A stretch of 64,000 nucleotides of DNA from Cryobacterium sp. Y29 (GCF_002929825.1 NZ_PJJN01000032.1:124001-188000), one strand, 5' to 3'; counted from the first letter of the stretch, positions 8,153 to 17,015 are shown. Program-made: numbers and translations. The notes: generated from the sequence alone by a model not told the origin.

Positions 8153-9166
8153 CTAATCGATCGTCACGTAGTCGGGGCCGGAATAGTGCCCGGTCGTCAT
8201 CTTCTGGCGCTGCAGCAGCACGTCGTTCAGCAGGCTGGAGGCGCCGAACCGGAACAGGCGCGGACTGAGCCACTCCTCCCCCACCGTCTCGGCGACCGTC
8301 ACGAGGTATTTGATAGCGTCCTTGGAGGTGCGGATACCACCGGCGGGCTTCACGCCGATGCGCACACCGGTGAGGCGGTGCCAGTCCCGCACAACCTCGA
8401 GCATCGACAGCGTCACGGGCAGCGTCGCGGCTGGGGCGACCTTGCCGGTGGAGGTCTTGATGAAGTCTCCGCCGGCCAGAATGGCCAGCCAAGAGGCTCG
8501 ACGCACGTTGTCGTAGGTGTTCAGTTCGCCGGTTTCGAGAATCACCTTGAGGTGAGCCATCGACCCGTCGGCGCGGCGGCAGGCCTCTTTCACGGCGACG
8601 ATCTCGTCGTAGACCTGGCCGAACCGGCCGGCCAGAAACGCTCCACGGTCAATGACCATGTCGATCTCGTCAGCGCCGGCCGCGACCGCCTCGCGCACAT
8701 CGGCGAGCTTGATCGCGAGGGAGGCGCGGCCGCTCGGAAACGCGGTGGCGACGGCGGCAACGTTGACACCGTCGGTTCCGCCGGCCGCATGGGCTGAGCC
8801 GAGCGCCGAGACGGCTGAACCGACCATGTCACCGTAGACGCAGACCGCTGCGACGCGGGGTGTACCCGGGTCGCCCGGGTCGGGCACGAGGGCCTTGGCC
8901 ACGAGCGAGCGCACCTTGCCGGGGGTGTCGGCGCCCTCGAGGGTGGTGAGGTCGATCAGGCCGATGATGGTGTCGATCGCCCAGCGTTTGGAACTGGTCT
9001 TGATCGAACGGGTGCCGAGGTCGGCGGCGCGGGCTTCGAGGCCGACGGCGTCGATTCCCGGGATTCCGTGCAGGTACCGGCGCAGGTTGGCATCGGTGGC
9101 CTCCCCACCGATCAACGCGAGGGCACGCTGGTCAGGCTGGTAGGTGGCCAGAGGGCTGTTGGTCAT
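8153..9166 (-). CDS. deoC: Deoxyribose-phosphate aldolase
   Basis: 337 residues. Splits 2-deoxyribose-5-phosphate into glyceraldehyde-3-phosphate and acetaldehyde in nucleoside catabolism. The Schiff-base lysine lies in GGDFIKTSTGK and the second lysine in GVKPAGGIR; GADEIDMVID is the family's substrate-binding strand. It is longer than the short bacterial type (about 220-260) and resembles the long form. The ATG at 9166 is chosen over an upstream in-frame start because AAAGGA lies at ribosome-site distance. It overlaps the stop of the SorC regulator by 4 bases (ATGA). First enzyme gene of a four-gene operon. Confidence 0.95.
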   Translation of the reverse strand: MTNSPLATYQPDQRALALIGGEATDANLRRYLHGIPGIDAVGLEARAADLGTRSIKTSSKRWAIDTIIGLIDLTTLEGADTPGKVRSLVAKALVPDPGDPGTPRVAAVCVYGDMVGSAVSALGSAHAAGGTDGVNVAAVATAFPSGRASLAIKLADVREAVAAGADEIDMVIDRGAFLAGRFGQVYDEIVAVKEACRRADGSMAHLKVILETGELNTYDNVRRASWLAILAGGDFIKTSTGKVAPAATLPVTLSMLEVVRDWHRLTGVRIGVKPAGGIRTSKDAIKYLVTVAETVGEEWLSPRLFRFGASSLLNDVLLQRQKMTTGHYSGPDYVTID

Positions 9167-10119
9167 AGGGTGTCCTTTTCCTGGAGCAAAGCGTTCGCGG
9201 TGTCTTCGTCGGTCACCAGCACGGTGCACAACCCGTTGCGCACGACGGCGCGGGCGATGGCATGCTTATCGTTTCCCGAAATGACCGCGATGGTGAGCGG
9301 GGCACGGCGCAACTGGTCGATCTGAATACCGACCGTTCGTTCATTGAGTTCAGGGTCGACGATGCGGCCGTTCGCATCGATATAGCGGCCGACGACGTCG
9401 CCGACGGCACCGCGCGAGACGAGGTCATCGATCTGTTCCACGGTCAGGAAACCGCTGTCGACGAGAGCGGAATTCGCATCTGCTTGCCCGGCACTGAAGA
9501 GGTAGGCCTGCGCGTTGCGGCCCAGGGCGAGTACCCCGGCGACGGCGCGGTCCGCTTCCATCGCCTGCTTGGTTTCGAGGCGTTCGAAGACGGCGGGGCT
9601 TGGCAGCAGGGTGGCCGAGCCATCGGCCTTGTGAGCGATGGTCACGGCAGTGGATGCTGCGGTGCCGGTGCGTTGGTTCAGGCTGACGCCACCGTTGATC
9701 TGAACCACGTTCACGCCCGGCGCCCAGCCCTGCTTCAGGTGCAAGGACACGTCGTGCAGGGTACGACCCCAGCTGATACCGAGGGTGCGCGGGATCGGGC
9801 GCAGGCTCGTGAGAAAGTCTGCGGCGGCCTGCGCGGTACGCGACTGCAGTTCGGCTTCGCTCGACACCCCCGCGGAGGAAACGACGATCGCATCGGTGAG
9901 GCCGGTCGATTCACGGAGGCGCCGTTCGATCGGCAGGCGGCGGGCGCGCGGGTGCACGATCTCGATGCGGATGAACCCGTTTGCCCTGGCGCTTGCCAGC
10001 AACCGGCCGACCTTCCAGCGGGTCAGGCGCAGAATCACACCGATCTCGTCCTGGGTCTGGTTCTCTTCGTAGTAAAGCTCGGCGGCACGAATAGAGAGGA
10101 GTTCGTCGGTATCGCTCAT
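9163..10119 (-). CDS. SorC/DeoR-family sugar-responsive transcription regulator
   Basis: 318 residues. An N-terminal helix-turn-helix (roughly residues 8-50, with AELYYEENQTQDEIG and LTRWKVGRLLASAR) is followed by the large SorC effector-binding domain with GISWGRTL and a conserved C-terminal ISGNDKHAIA. It probably responds to a phosphorylated sugar such as deoxyribose-5-phosphate, inferred from the deoC gene it overlaps. A longer form from TTG at 10137 has a GGAG sequence 8 bases upstream and cannot be excluded, but a TAGGCT -10 candidate just above would place that GGAG outside the mRNA. The likely operator is the palindrome at 10194-10209. Confidence 0.88.
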   Translation of the reverse strand: MSDTDELLSIRAAELYYEENQTQDEIGVILRLTRWKVGRLLASARANGFIRIEIVHPRARRLPIERRLRESTGLTDAIVVSSAGVSSEAELQSRTAQAAADFLTSLRPIPRTLGISWGRTLHDVSLHLKQGWAPGVNVVQINGGVSLNQRTGTAASTAVTIAHKADGSATLLPSPAVFERLETKQAMEADRAVAGVLALGRNAQAYLFSAGQADANSALVDSGFLTVEQIDDLVSRGAVGDVVGRYIDANGRIVDPELNERTVGIQIDQLRRAPLTIAVISGNDKHAIARAVVRNGLCTVLVTDEDTANALLQEKDTL

Positions 10120-10193
10120 GTCGCTGTCGCGGTCCAATCGTTTGACTCCAGCCTACGTCGACCCGCCGCGCGAATCAACAGTCGTGGGGATTG

Positions 10194-10209
10194 TTGCTCA
10201 CATGAGCAA
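10194..10209. promoter_or_regulatory. Palindromic operator candidate between the SorC and ROK genes
   Basis: Perfect inverted repeat TTGCTCA-CA-TGAGCAA in the divergent intergenic region. It lies 75 bases upstream of the regulator start and 37 bases upstream of the ROK start, near the -35 positions of both genes. Likely bound by the SorC regulator encoded next to it. Confidence 0.55.
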
Positions 10210-10233
10210 ATACCGGGCCGGGATCGCGACCAG

Positions 10234-10239
10234 TACGAT
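10234..10239 (+). promoter_or_regulatory. Predicted leaderless -10 box of the ROK kinase gene
   Basis: TACGAT, then 6 bases, then ATG at 10246. No ribosome site between. Confidence 0.6.
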
Positions 10240-10245
10240 CAACAC

Positions 10246-11190
10246 ATGAGCACCAGTGCAGCGTCCCGGTTCGTTCTCGCCGTCGATGTCGGGGGTACCA
10301 AGGTTGAGTCCGCCCTCATCGACGACCACGGCCTGGTGTTCACACCCAGCCGGCACCGCGCGGCGACCGGGTCGAGCGCTTCGAGCGAACAACTCGCCGT
10401 CGCTGTCACGAATGCGGTCACTCAGACCCGCTTGAGCCTGCCCACCGGTGCGGCCCTGGTCGGAGTTGGCATCGGCTGTGCCGGGCCGATTCACCTTCAG
10501 CAGGGGGCGGTGTCACCGTTGAACCTGCCGGTCTGGCGCGAGTATCCCCTGAAAGATCGAGTCGCCGCGCTCGTTCCCGATCTGCCGGTGCGCCTGCGTA
10601 TGGACGGGCTCTGCATCACACTCGCCGAACACTGGGTGGGAGCGGGAAAGGGCGTCGACAACCTGATGGGCATGATCGTTTCGACCGGCATCGGCGGCGG
10701 CCTGATTCTCGGTGGCGTCACCGTGTCGGGACCAACCGGGAATGCCGGCCACATCGGCCACATCGAGGTCGGCGGCTTTGACGATCCCTGCGCCTGCGGT
10801 GGAATCGGCTGCATCGAGGCGATCGCCTCAGGGCCGAAGACCGTCGCCTGGGCACGGACGCAGGGATTCAAGGGCGAGTCGGGAGAAGATCTCGCGGCGG
10901 CCTACTCGACCGCCGATCCGATTGCGATCGCCGCCGTAACGCGCAGCGGCCGGGCACTCGGTCACGCCATTGCGTCCGCCGCGACGCTGCTCGATCTCGA
11001 CGTGGTCACTATCGGTGGCGGCTTCGCCAACGTCACCCCCGACCTGCTCGATTTCGCACGGGAAACGATCGCGCGGCGGGTGCAGTTCGCCTACGCGACC
11101 CGGGTGCGAGTGGTACCGTCAGCGCTGTCCGGCGACGGCCCGCTGATCGGCGCCGCAGCACTCATCCACCGTGCCCATCTCGTGCCGTGA
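10246..11190 (+). CDS. ROK-family sugar kinase (glucokinase-like)
   Basis: 314 residues. ATP-dependent sugar kinase of the ROK family, cytoplasmic. VDVGGTKVESAL near the N terminus is the phosphate-binding motif, STGIGGGLILGG the second, and HIGHIEV followed by CACGGIGCIE is the ROK zinc-binding signature. The N terminus lacks a winged-helix domain, so this is a kinase and not a ROK repressor. Glucose is the usual substrate of such proteins in actinobacteria, but another hexose or N-acyl sugar is possible. Divergent from the deoxyribose operon and close to its operator, so it may be co-regulated. Confidence 0.92.
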   Translation: MSTSAASRFVLAVDVGGTKVESALIDDHGLVFTPSRHRAATGSSASSEQLAVAVTNAVTQTRLSLPTGAALVGVGIGCAGPIHLQQGAVSPLNLPVWREYPLKDRVAALVPDLPVRLRMDGLCITLAEHWVGAGKGVDNLMGMIVSTGIGGGLILGGVTVSGPTGNAGHIGHIEVGGFDDPCACGGIGCIEAIASGPKTVAWARTQGFKGESGEDLAAAYSTADPIAIAAVTRSGRALGHAIASAATLLDLDVVTIGGGFANVTPDLLDFARETIARRVQFAYATRVRVVPSALSGDGPLIGAAALIHRAHLVP

Positions 11191-11196
11191 TGGCGA

Positions 11197-12417
11197 TCAG
11201 CGAGTGAGCGTCAAGTCGTCCTCCAGCATGCGCGGACGCCCGATCACCCTGCCGGCGATGACGATGGCCAGCGCGGTCGTCAACAAGAAAATGAGCGGCC
11301 AGGTCCACCCGCCGCTGAGTTCATGCAGCAGACCAAAGACCAGCGGCCCGAGCGCTCCCAGGGTGTAGCCGATGCTCTGTACGAAGCTGCTGAGGGCCAC
11401 TGCGCCGGCGTGAGTGCGGGTGCGCAGGTTGATCAGCACGAGTGCGAGGGGAAAGAACAATGGCCCGAGCCCGGCGAGACTGACCCAGAGCCAGGTCAGG
11501 GTTTCCGGTGCGAACAACAGCCCGAGGTCACCGGCGACGAACGCGAACACACCGACGTAGACGAGCGGCCCGACGTTGGTCATGCGGGCGGTGAGGACTG
11601 GAATGATCAGTGCGCACGGAATGCCCATGCTGGCATAGAGCGCCAGGAGCGTTCCGGCCTGGGCAGGACTCACGCCGGCGGTGTCGACGAGTAGCTGCGG
11701 CAGCCAGGCGAACATCGAGTAGGCATTGAGCGACGAGACCGCGAACGCGCCCGCGAGGGCCCAGGCAATCGACGACTTCCAGAGGCGCCCGAGAATGGTG
11801 GCGTCGGCCTCCTCGATGTTCGCGTCCGGCGTTCGCCCACGATGCCGCACCAGCATGGTGATCCAAGGCACCAGGGCGAGTAGGGCGAGGAGCATCCACA
11901 TGCCGAGCGAGATGCGCCAGCCGGCGGCATCCGCTACCGGAACTGCAATCAGTGGCGGTACCAGGGTGCTCAGGGAGACCACGGTGACATAGAGGCTCGT
12001 CACGAGCCCAACCTGGTCGGGAAAGTACTTCTTGACCAGCGGAGGCAGCAGCACGTTTCCGATGCCGAGCCCGGCGAAAGCGATGACGCTGCCGATGATG
12101 AGCATGGTGATCGAGCCGGACAGGCCGCGGGTGACATGACCGAGCAGAATCGCCACGAGGGCGAGTACGAGTGGTACTTCGAGGCCGTGGCGACGGGTGA
12201 TTATGGGGGTGAAGATGCCGAACAGGGCGAAGCACACCGGTGGGAGCATGCCGAGTACCCCGAGCGACACCGCGCCGAGGGAAATGTCGACGTTGATTTC
12301 GGCCACGATCGGCGAGAGGGCGGCGACGGCGGTGCGCAGGTTTGCCGCGACCAGGATGATGCCCAGGAGAGCGAGGCTGCGTCCGGGCCACAGTCGGCGG
12401 GACACGGCGGTATTCAC
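11197..12417 (-). CDS. MFS transporter, CynX/NimT type
   Basis: 406 residues with about twelve membrane segments. AANLRTAVAALSPIV in the first helix and the long hydrophobic repeats are typical of the CynX (cyanate/nitroimidazole) branch of the major facilitator superfamily. The transported compound is unknown. It starts with GTG 9 bases after the stop of a TetR regulator on the same strand, so the two form an operon and the regulator probably controls its own synthesis and that of this pump. The stop nearly abuts the stop of the convergent ROK gene (6 bases between). Confidence 0.88.
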   Translation of the reverse strand: MNTAVSRRLWPGRSLALLGIILVAANLRTAVAALSPIVAEINVDISLGAVSLGVLGMLPPVCFALFGIFTPIITRRHGLEVPLVLALVAILLGHVTRGLSGSITMLIIGSVIAFAGLGIGNVLLPPLVKKYFPDQVGLVTSLYVTVVSLSTLVPPLIAVPVADAAGWRISLGMWMLLALLALVPWITMLVRHRGRTPDANIEEADATILGRLWKSSIAWALAGAFAVSSLNAYSMFAWLPQLLVDTAGVSPAQAGTLLALYASMGIPCALIIPVLTARMTNVGPLVYVGVFAFVAGDLGLLFAPETLTWLWVSLAGLGPLFFPLALVLINLRTRTHAGAVALSSFVQSIGYTLGALGPLVFGLLHELSGGWTWPLIFLLTTALAIVIAGRVIGRPRMLEDDLTLTR

Positions 12418-12426
12418 TCGGTTAGT

Positions 12427-13080
12427 CTACGGCCGATCCGCGGCGCGCTGCCGCTGCACGTCGGCAGCCAGATTCTTCAGGTCATCCCAGCGCCCGGGGG
12501 CAACGAGTCCGGGCAATAGCAACGCCCACATCTCGGTCAGTCGCTGGTCGATGTCCCCACGCCGAGTCAGCACGTCCGAGACAACCTGCACCCCCGTGAA
12601 ACCGGCGGTGCAAAACCGTGCCGCGGCCGATACATCGATCGTTGGCGCTACATCTCCGTCGGCGATCCCCCGACGCAAAAATTCCTCGCAGGCGACCATC
12701 CAGTCCCGGTAAGGCGCAGACACCGGCGTCGAGAAGTTCACGGCCTCGATGGTCAGGCGTACACCGGCGCTGACGACCTGGTCATCGCGCAGTTGGCGAG
12801 CCAGCTCGTAGGACATGGAAACGAGCGCACGCAGGCCGGGCATGTTGTTCTCAAGCAGCTGACGACCGGCATCGACCGATTTCTCGTGCTGAGCCGTGAT
12901 TATGGCGACCGCGAGGGCTTCCTTGGAATCGAAGTGAAAGTACAGTGCTCCCTTGGTCACGCCCGCGGCAGCGCTCACCTGCGCGAGCGACGTGCTCCCA
13001 TACCCGCGCTGCTCGAAGGCTTCCGCGGCGCCGCGAATGATCGCCGCCCGCGTTTCTATCGCTCGTGCTTGTTGCTGCAT
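12427..13080 (-). CDS. TetR-family regulator, gamma-butyrolactone-receptor (ScbR/ArpA) type
   Basis: 217 residues. The N terminus MQQQARAIETRAAIIRGAA, the helix-turn-helix GVTKGALYFHFDSKEALA, and the C-terminal FCTAGFTGVQVVSD strand pattern are those of the ScbR/ArpA/CprB autoregulator-receptor branch of TetR proteins. Members bind gamma-butyrolactones or other small lipophilic ligands, but many orphan members outside Streptomyces have unknown ligands. No butyrolactone synthase (AfsA-type) gene is in the window. Operon partner: the CynX-type MFS gene 9 bases downstream, suggesting ligand-induced export. Confidence 0.85.
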   Translation of the reverse strand: MQQQARAIETRAAIIRGAAEAFEQRGYGSTSLAQVSAAAGVTKGALYFHFDSKEALAVAIITAQHEKSVDAGRQLLENNMPGLRALVSMSYELARQLRDDQVVSAGVRLTIEAVNFSTPVSAPYRDWMVACEEFLRRGIADGDVAPTIDVSAAARFCTAGFTGVQVVSDVLTRRGDIDQRLTEMWALLLPGLVAPGRWDDLKNLAADVQRQRAADRP

Positions 13081-13174
13081 GGAACCCCCAGGAAAATATT
13101 GGTCTGCCCAGCGTACCCGGGCAAACTGGCCTCGATGGATTGCCCTCCGAAACCGGTGCCGCCCACGGTGGTGA

Positions 13175-14122
13175 CTAACCGAGGCTTTCGCGGCCCAGAA
13201 TTAACCGCACCCGCACAACGTCATCGCGGATCTGCGCGATCAGCGGATCGATGCCCGAGTAAGCGACCATGCCGCGAATCCGTTCCACGAACGATACCTC
13301 CACGACGTGGTCATACAGGTCTAGATCGACCTCGTCCAGCACGTAGGCTTCGACCTGCTTCTGGGCCACTCCATCGAAGGTGGGATTATTGCCTACCGAA
13401 ATGGCTGCCGGGTAGCGCGATCCGGCATCCGTCAGCCAGCCGGCATAGACGCCATCGGCAGGGATCAGGCCGTCGGAGTCGGCCGACAGGTTGGCAGTGG
13501 GAAAGCCCAGCTCGCGGCCGCGCGCGGCACCGTGCACGACGACTCCGCGCACGGTGGGCAGGTGGCCGAGCAACCGGCCGGCCTCGGTCACCGCGCCGCT
13601 GCCGAGCAGCTCGCGGATCCAGGTAGATGACACTCGGCGTTGCCCGTCGGGCTTCACATCGTCGATCAGAGCCACCTCGTAGCCGAACTCGGTGCCGAGG
13701 TCACGGAGCAGGGCAATATCGCCCGCACCGCCGGTACCGAAGCGAAAGTCACGACCGACCAGCACAAACCGGGCGTGCAGCGCGGTGACCAGAATGCGTT
13801 CGATGAATTCGCGCGGGGGAAGGCTGGAGAGAGCGTGGTTGAACTCGAGCAACAACGTCGCATCGACCTCGGTCTCGGCGATCAAGTCGAGTTTCTGCTG
13901 GGCGCTGACCAGCGTGCTCGGGCAGGTGGCTGGAGAGAGCAGGGCGAGCGGATGCCGGTCAAACGTGACAACGACGGTCGCAAGTTGTTTCCGGTCGGCG
14001 ATGGCCTTGAGCTCGGCGATCACGGCCCGGTGCCCGGTGTGCACGCCGTCGAACTTTCCGATGCTGACGGCCGAGGCGGGCCAGTCGTTTGGTACCGAGT
14101 CGATACCGTACAGGGTTTTCAT
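13175..14122 (-). CDS. ribF: Bifunctional riboflavin kinase/FAD synthetase
   Basis: 315 residues. Makes FMN from riboflavin and then FAD. The N-terminal FAD synthetase domain shows SIGKFDGVHTGH (nucleotidyltransferase HxGH type) and SSTWIRELL. The C-terminal riboflavin kinase domain shows RGRELGFPTANL. The ATG at 14122 overlaps the stop of the preceding membrane-protein gene (ATGA), and the first residues MKTLYGI are normal for the family. It closes the minus-strand chain truB - membrane protein - membrane protein - ribF. Confidence 0.95.
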   Translation of the reverse strand: MKTLYGIDSVPNDWPASAVSIGKFDGVHTGHRAVIAELKAIADRKQLATVVVTFDRHPLALLSPATCPSTLVSAQQKLDLIAETEVDATLLLEFNHALSSLPPREFIERILVTALHARFVLVGRDFRFGTGGAGDIALLRDLGTEFGYEVALIDDVKPDGQRRVSSTWIRELLGSGAVTEAGRLLGHLPTVRGVVVHGAARGRELGFPTANLSADSDGLIPADGVYAGWLTDAGSRYPAAISVGNNPTFDGVAQKQVEAYVLDEVDLDLYDHVVEVSFVERIRGMVAYSGIDPLIAQIRDDVVRVRLILGRESLG

Positions 14123-14574
14123 GCGCGACTCTCGGTGACTGCCGGGCCGGCGGCCACCGACACCGGGTGGCGTCTGAGCCACCACATGCCCAGAAGTGGC
14201 AGCACGAGGGGAACGAAACCATAGCCCTGACCGAAGACCGACCAGACCGTTTTATGCTGGAACAGCGCGGGGTCGACCAGGCTCAACGTTCCCACGACGA
14301 GCACGCCGAGCAGTTCGAAGCTGATGGTGATCCAGGCAATGCGATACCAGCGGCGGCTGCGCTTGATCAGTGCAACCGTTGCGGCGACGTAGACGACAGC
14401 GGCGAGGGCCGACAGCGAGTACGCGAGCGGGGCGTTTTCAAACTCGGAGGCAATCTGAACAAATGAACGCCCCGTGGCGGCGAGGGCCAGCACCCCGTAG
14501 ACAGCAATGAGGAGTCGCCCAATGCCGCTCACTCGGTGGGATGGGGAGGGCATTTCAGCGTCGGATTGTGTCAT
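14119..14574 (-). CDS. Conserved integral membrane protein between truB and ribF
   Basis: 151 residues, four predicted membrane helices (about 18-36, 52-70, 80-98, 117-133) and short polar ends. No catalytic motif is recognised. An internal ATG eight codons in is an alternative start; neither has a clear ribosome site. The stop overlaps the ribF start by 4 bases, so it is translationally coupled to ribF. Function unknown. Confidence 0.78.
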   Translation of the reverse strand: MTQSDAEMPSPSHRVSGIGRLLIAVYGVLALAATGRSFVQIASEFENAPLAYSLSALAAVVYVAATVALIKRSRRWYRIAWITISFELLGVLVVGTLSLVDPALFQHKTVWSVFGQGYGFVPLVLPLLGMWWLRRHPVSVAAGPAVTESRA

Positions 14575-14634
14575 TGCTCGGCATTCATCTGGTTCGACAA
14601 TTATTGCAGCATCCGCAGCGAACCCGAAACCGCG

Positions 14635-15003
14635 TCAGCTGCCCTGCACGTTCCAGATCTGGTTCATGCGGTAGATCATGACGGCGACCGACAGGCATGT
14701 CACCCCGAGAATGACCGTGCTCCAGCGGCTACGTTCCACCAGCGCCCAGAATCCGGCCACGACCGGCAGCAGCATGGCGCTGACCAGGTAGGTGTAGAAC
14801 TCGAGCAGGCTGCCGGTGGCGTCGTTGCCAGCCAGCGGCGCCGCGATTGCGGCCGCGAGCTGCACGATCAACAACAACTCGACGAGTGCGGTCGCGCCCA
14901 TGGTGAGGTCGGTGGGTTTGCGCCCGGCGAGGCCGAGGACGACACAGAGCAGCCCGCCGGGCACGGCGATGGCCAGTTGCAGCCAGGTGAACCATTCGAT
15001 CAT
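14635..15003 (-). CDS. Conserved small membrane protein downstream of truB
   Basis: 122 residues with four predicted membrane helices (about 5-24, 36-58, 68-88, 95-112). The ATG overlaps the truB stop (ATGA, 15000-15003), so it is made in coupling with TruB. A 60-base gap separates it from the next gene. No domain is recognised. Confidence 0.78.
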   Translation of the reverse strand: MIEWFTWLQLAIAVPGGLLCVVLGLAGRKPTDLTMGATALVELLLIVQLAAAIAAPLAGNDATGSLLEFYTYLVSAMLLPVVAGFWALVERSRWSTVILGVTCLSVAVMIYRMNQIWNVQGS

Positions 15004-15929
15004 GGGGTCGGTGTCGATTCGCTGGCGTCTGATGCGTCGGGTTTATCCGGCGCGAAGTTGAGCAGCACCTTGGCCTGATCACCACGATATTCGATCAGTC
15101 CGACCAGTCGGCCGTCGGGAGCGATCGCGGCGACCGGTCCGGTGCGGGTGGGGTCTCTCTCGATGGTGATGCGCTTGCCGTGGCCGAGGTCGATGGCCTC
15201 TTCTGTCGACAGGTCGAGGCGTGGGAGCAGACGGGTGGCGGCATCCGCTGGCGAAATGAGCTGCGCGACGACATCGATCCGCTCGAGGGTGGCGGCGTTT
15301 TCGATTCGAAACGGGCCGATGCGGGTGCGGCGGAGCGCGGTGAGGTGTCCGCCGACGCCGAGCGCGCTGCCCAGGTCACGTGCCAGGGCGCGAATGTAGG
15401 TGCCAGAAGCGCACACGACGCGAACCTCGAGGTCGAGAAAACCGTCTCCGTGCGTGCTGGAACGCAGTTCGAACTCGCTCACGGTAACCGGTCGAGACGG
15501 TAATTGCACGTCTTCGCCCGCGCGCACTCGGGCGTAGGCGCGTTTGCCGTCGACCTTGATGGCGCTGACCGCGCTCGGCTGCTGGCTGATCTCACCGGTG
15601 AGGTCCGCGATTCCGGCCGCGACGGCCGCGGCACTGATAGCGGAGACCTGCTCGTCAGTCGCTCGGGTGAGTTCGTCGCCCTCTGCATCATCCGTTGTGG
15701 TGGACTGGCCGAGGCGGATGGTCGCGAGGTATTCCTTGTCGAGGCCGACGACATACGTGAGCAGCCGGGTCGAACTGTCGACGCCGAGTACCAGCAGCCC
15801 GGTGGCCATGGGGTCGAGAGTACCGGCGTGGCCTACCTTGCGTGTGCCGGCGAGACGCCGGGTCCTGGCGACAGCGTCATGGCTGGTCCAGCCCTGCGCC
15901 TTATCAATGAGTAAAAGGCCGCTGGTCAC
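15000..15929 (-). CDS. truB: tRNA pseudouridine-55 synthase
   Basis: 309 residues. Isomerises U55 in the T-loop of tRNAs. The catalytic aspartate is in HAGTLDPMATGLL, preceded by KAQGWTSHDAV and followed by the KEYLATIRLG strand. The GTG start at 15929 is supported by a TAACCT hexamer 6 bases upstream (leaderless layout). In many actinobacteria truB follows rbfA directly; here about 4 kb containing panE, mutY, thyA and folA lies between them. Confidence 0.95.
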   Translation of the reverse strand: MTSGLLLIDKAQGWTSHDAVARTRRLAGTRKVGHAGTLDPMATGLLVLGVDSSTRLLTYVVGLDKEYLATIRLGQSTTTDDAEGDELTRATDEQVSAISAAAVAAGIADLTGEISQQPSAVSAIKVDGKRAYARVRAGEDVQLPSRPVTVSEFELRSSTHGDGFLDLEVRVVCASGTYIRALARDLGSALGVGGHLTALRRTRIGPFRIENAATLERIDVVAQLISPADAATRLLPRLDLSTEEAIDLGHGKRITIERDPTRTGPVAAIAPDGRLVGLIEYRGDQAKVLLNFAPDKPDASDASESTPTP

Positions 15930-15935
15930 TAGCTG

Positions 15936-15941
15936 AGGTTA
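15936..15941 (-). promoter_or_regulatory. Predicted leaderless -10 box of truB
   Basis: TAACCT, then 6 bases, then GTG at 15929. Confidence 0.6.
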
Positions 15942-15991
15942 TCAGCGTGGGACTGGGGGCATGGTGCGAATCGGCTGCCAGCCCCGGCCCG

Positions 15992-15997
15992 TAGTAT
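15992..15997 (+). promoter_or_regulatory. Predicted leaderless -10 box of panE
   Basis: TAGTAT, then 7 bases, then GTG at 16005. An out-of-frame ATG at 15998 lies between and would be upstream of the transcript start. Confidence 0.6.
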
Positions 15998-16004
15998 ATG
16001 AGCC

Positions 16005-16997
16005 GTGAGAATCGCGGTGATCGGTGCTGGTGCCCTGGGCAGTACGTTCGCCTGCCTGCTCGCTGAGCAGGGGCACGATCTGGTCGTGACCATGCGCGGG
16101 GCCTCGCTGCCAGCGGTGCTGGCCGACGGTATCCATGTGACGGGCGGCTACGGTGATCGGTTCGCCCGGCCGCTGGCCGTTGAACGCTTGGTCGAACCGT
16201 GTGACCTCGCGCTGATCTGCACCAAGGCACAGGATGCTGCGGCGGCGATTGCTGAGAATGCCGCAGCGCTGGACGGAACCCCCGTGCTCGTCGTACAGAA
16301 CGGACTGGACGGGGTCACCACCGCCGAAAGGCTGCTGCCGCGGTCAGAATGTTTCGGACTGATCACGATCATTGCCGCCCACTATGAAGGGCCGGGCCGG
16401 GTTCGAGTGACGACGGCGGCGCCGAGCTATCTTGGGCGAGGCGACGGCCCGGTCGATGCGGCGACCCGGCGCTGGCAGCTGGTTCTTGACGCCGCTGTAC
16501 CCACCCTCGCCCTCGATAACTTCGTCGGCGCCCAGTGGACCAAGCTCGTCGTCAATATGCTCAACGCCCTGCCTGCCATCACCGGGCTCAGCGTGCAGGA
16601 GGTGATCGGGCAGGCGGACCTTCGCCGGTTGATGACCCGGAGCATGCGCGAAACCGTGCGGGTAGGCCTCGCCAGCGGGGTTCGGTTTCACACGTTGCAG
16701 GGACTGTCGCACCGGCGGCTGCGTGCCTTTGCGGTTGCGCCGCTCTGGGCCGGCCAGGTGCTGCCGCTGTCGATGCGCGCACGTATGGGCAAGGTGGCAA
16801 ACCAGGGTTCGACCTTGCAGAGCCTCGCGCGCGGCCAACGCACCGAGATCGATTTTCTGAACGGAGCGGTGGTGCAAGCCGCAGCTGAAGCGGGCGTGGC
16901 CGCGCCGGTGAACGCGCTGCTGACCAAACTCGTGCACGAGGTCGAGCGCAGCGGTCGGTTCCTGACCCCGACCGAGGTTCGGGCCCGGCACTGGTAA
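16005..16997 (+). CDS. panE: 2-dehydropantoate 2-reductase (ketopantoate reductase)
   Basis: 330 residues. NADPH-dependent reduction of ketopantoate to pantoate in coenzyme A synthesis. The N-terminal cofactor loop VIGAGALGSTFA is at residues 5-16, and the catalytic lysine motif is AQWTKLVVNMLNALPAITG. GTG start with a -10 box 7 bases upstream. Some homologues of this length act on other 2-oxoacids, so the pathway is likely but not certain. Confidence 0.9.
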   Translation: MRIAVIGAGALGSTFACLLAEQGHDLVVTMRGASLPAVLADGIHVTGGYGDRFARPLAVERLVEPCDLALICTKAQDAAAAIAENAAALDGTPVLVVQNGLDGVTTAERLLPRSECFGLITIIAAHYEGPGRVRVTTAAPSYLGRGDGPVDAATRRWQLVLDAAVPTLALDNFVGAQWTKLVVNMLNALPAITGLSVQEVIGQADLRRLMTRSMRETVRVGLASGVRFHTLQGLSHRRLRAFAVAPLWAGQVLPLSMRARMGKVANQGSTLQSLARGQRTEIDFLNGAVVQAAAEAGVAAPVNALLTKLVHEVERSGRFLTPTEVRARHW

Positions 16998-17015
16998 GCA
17001 CTCAGCCGCAACCGG

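Noticed and set aside
6671-8797. 708-residue open frame on the plus strand opposite the ALDH and deoC genes
   Set aside because: Crosses the boundary of two conserved genes in antisense and has no homology pattern.
12427-13080. Possible secondary-metabolite cluster signalled by a butyrolactone-type receptor
   Set aside because: No polyketide, peptide synthetase, terpene or AfsA-like gene is nearby; only one MFS gene is linked.
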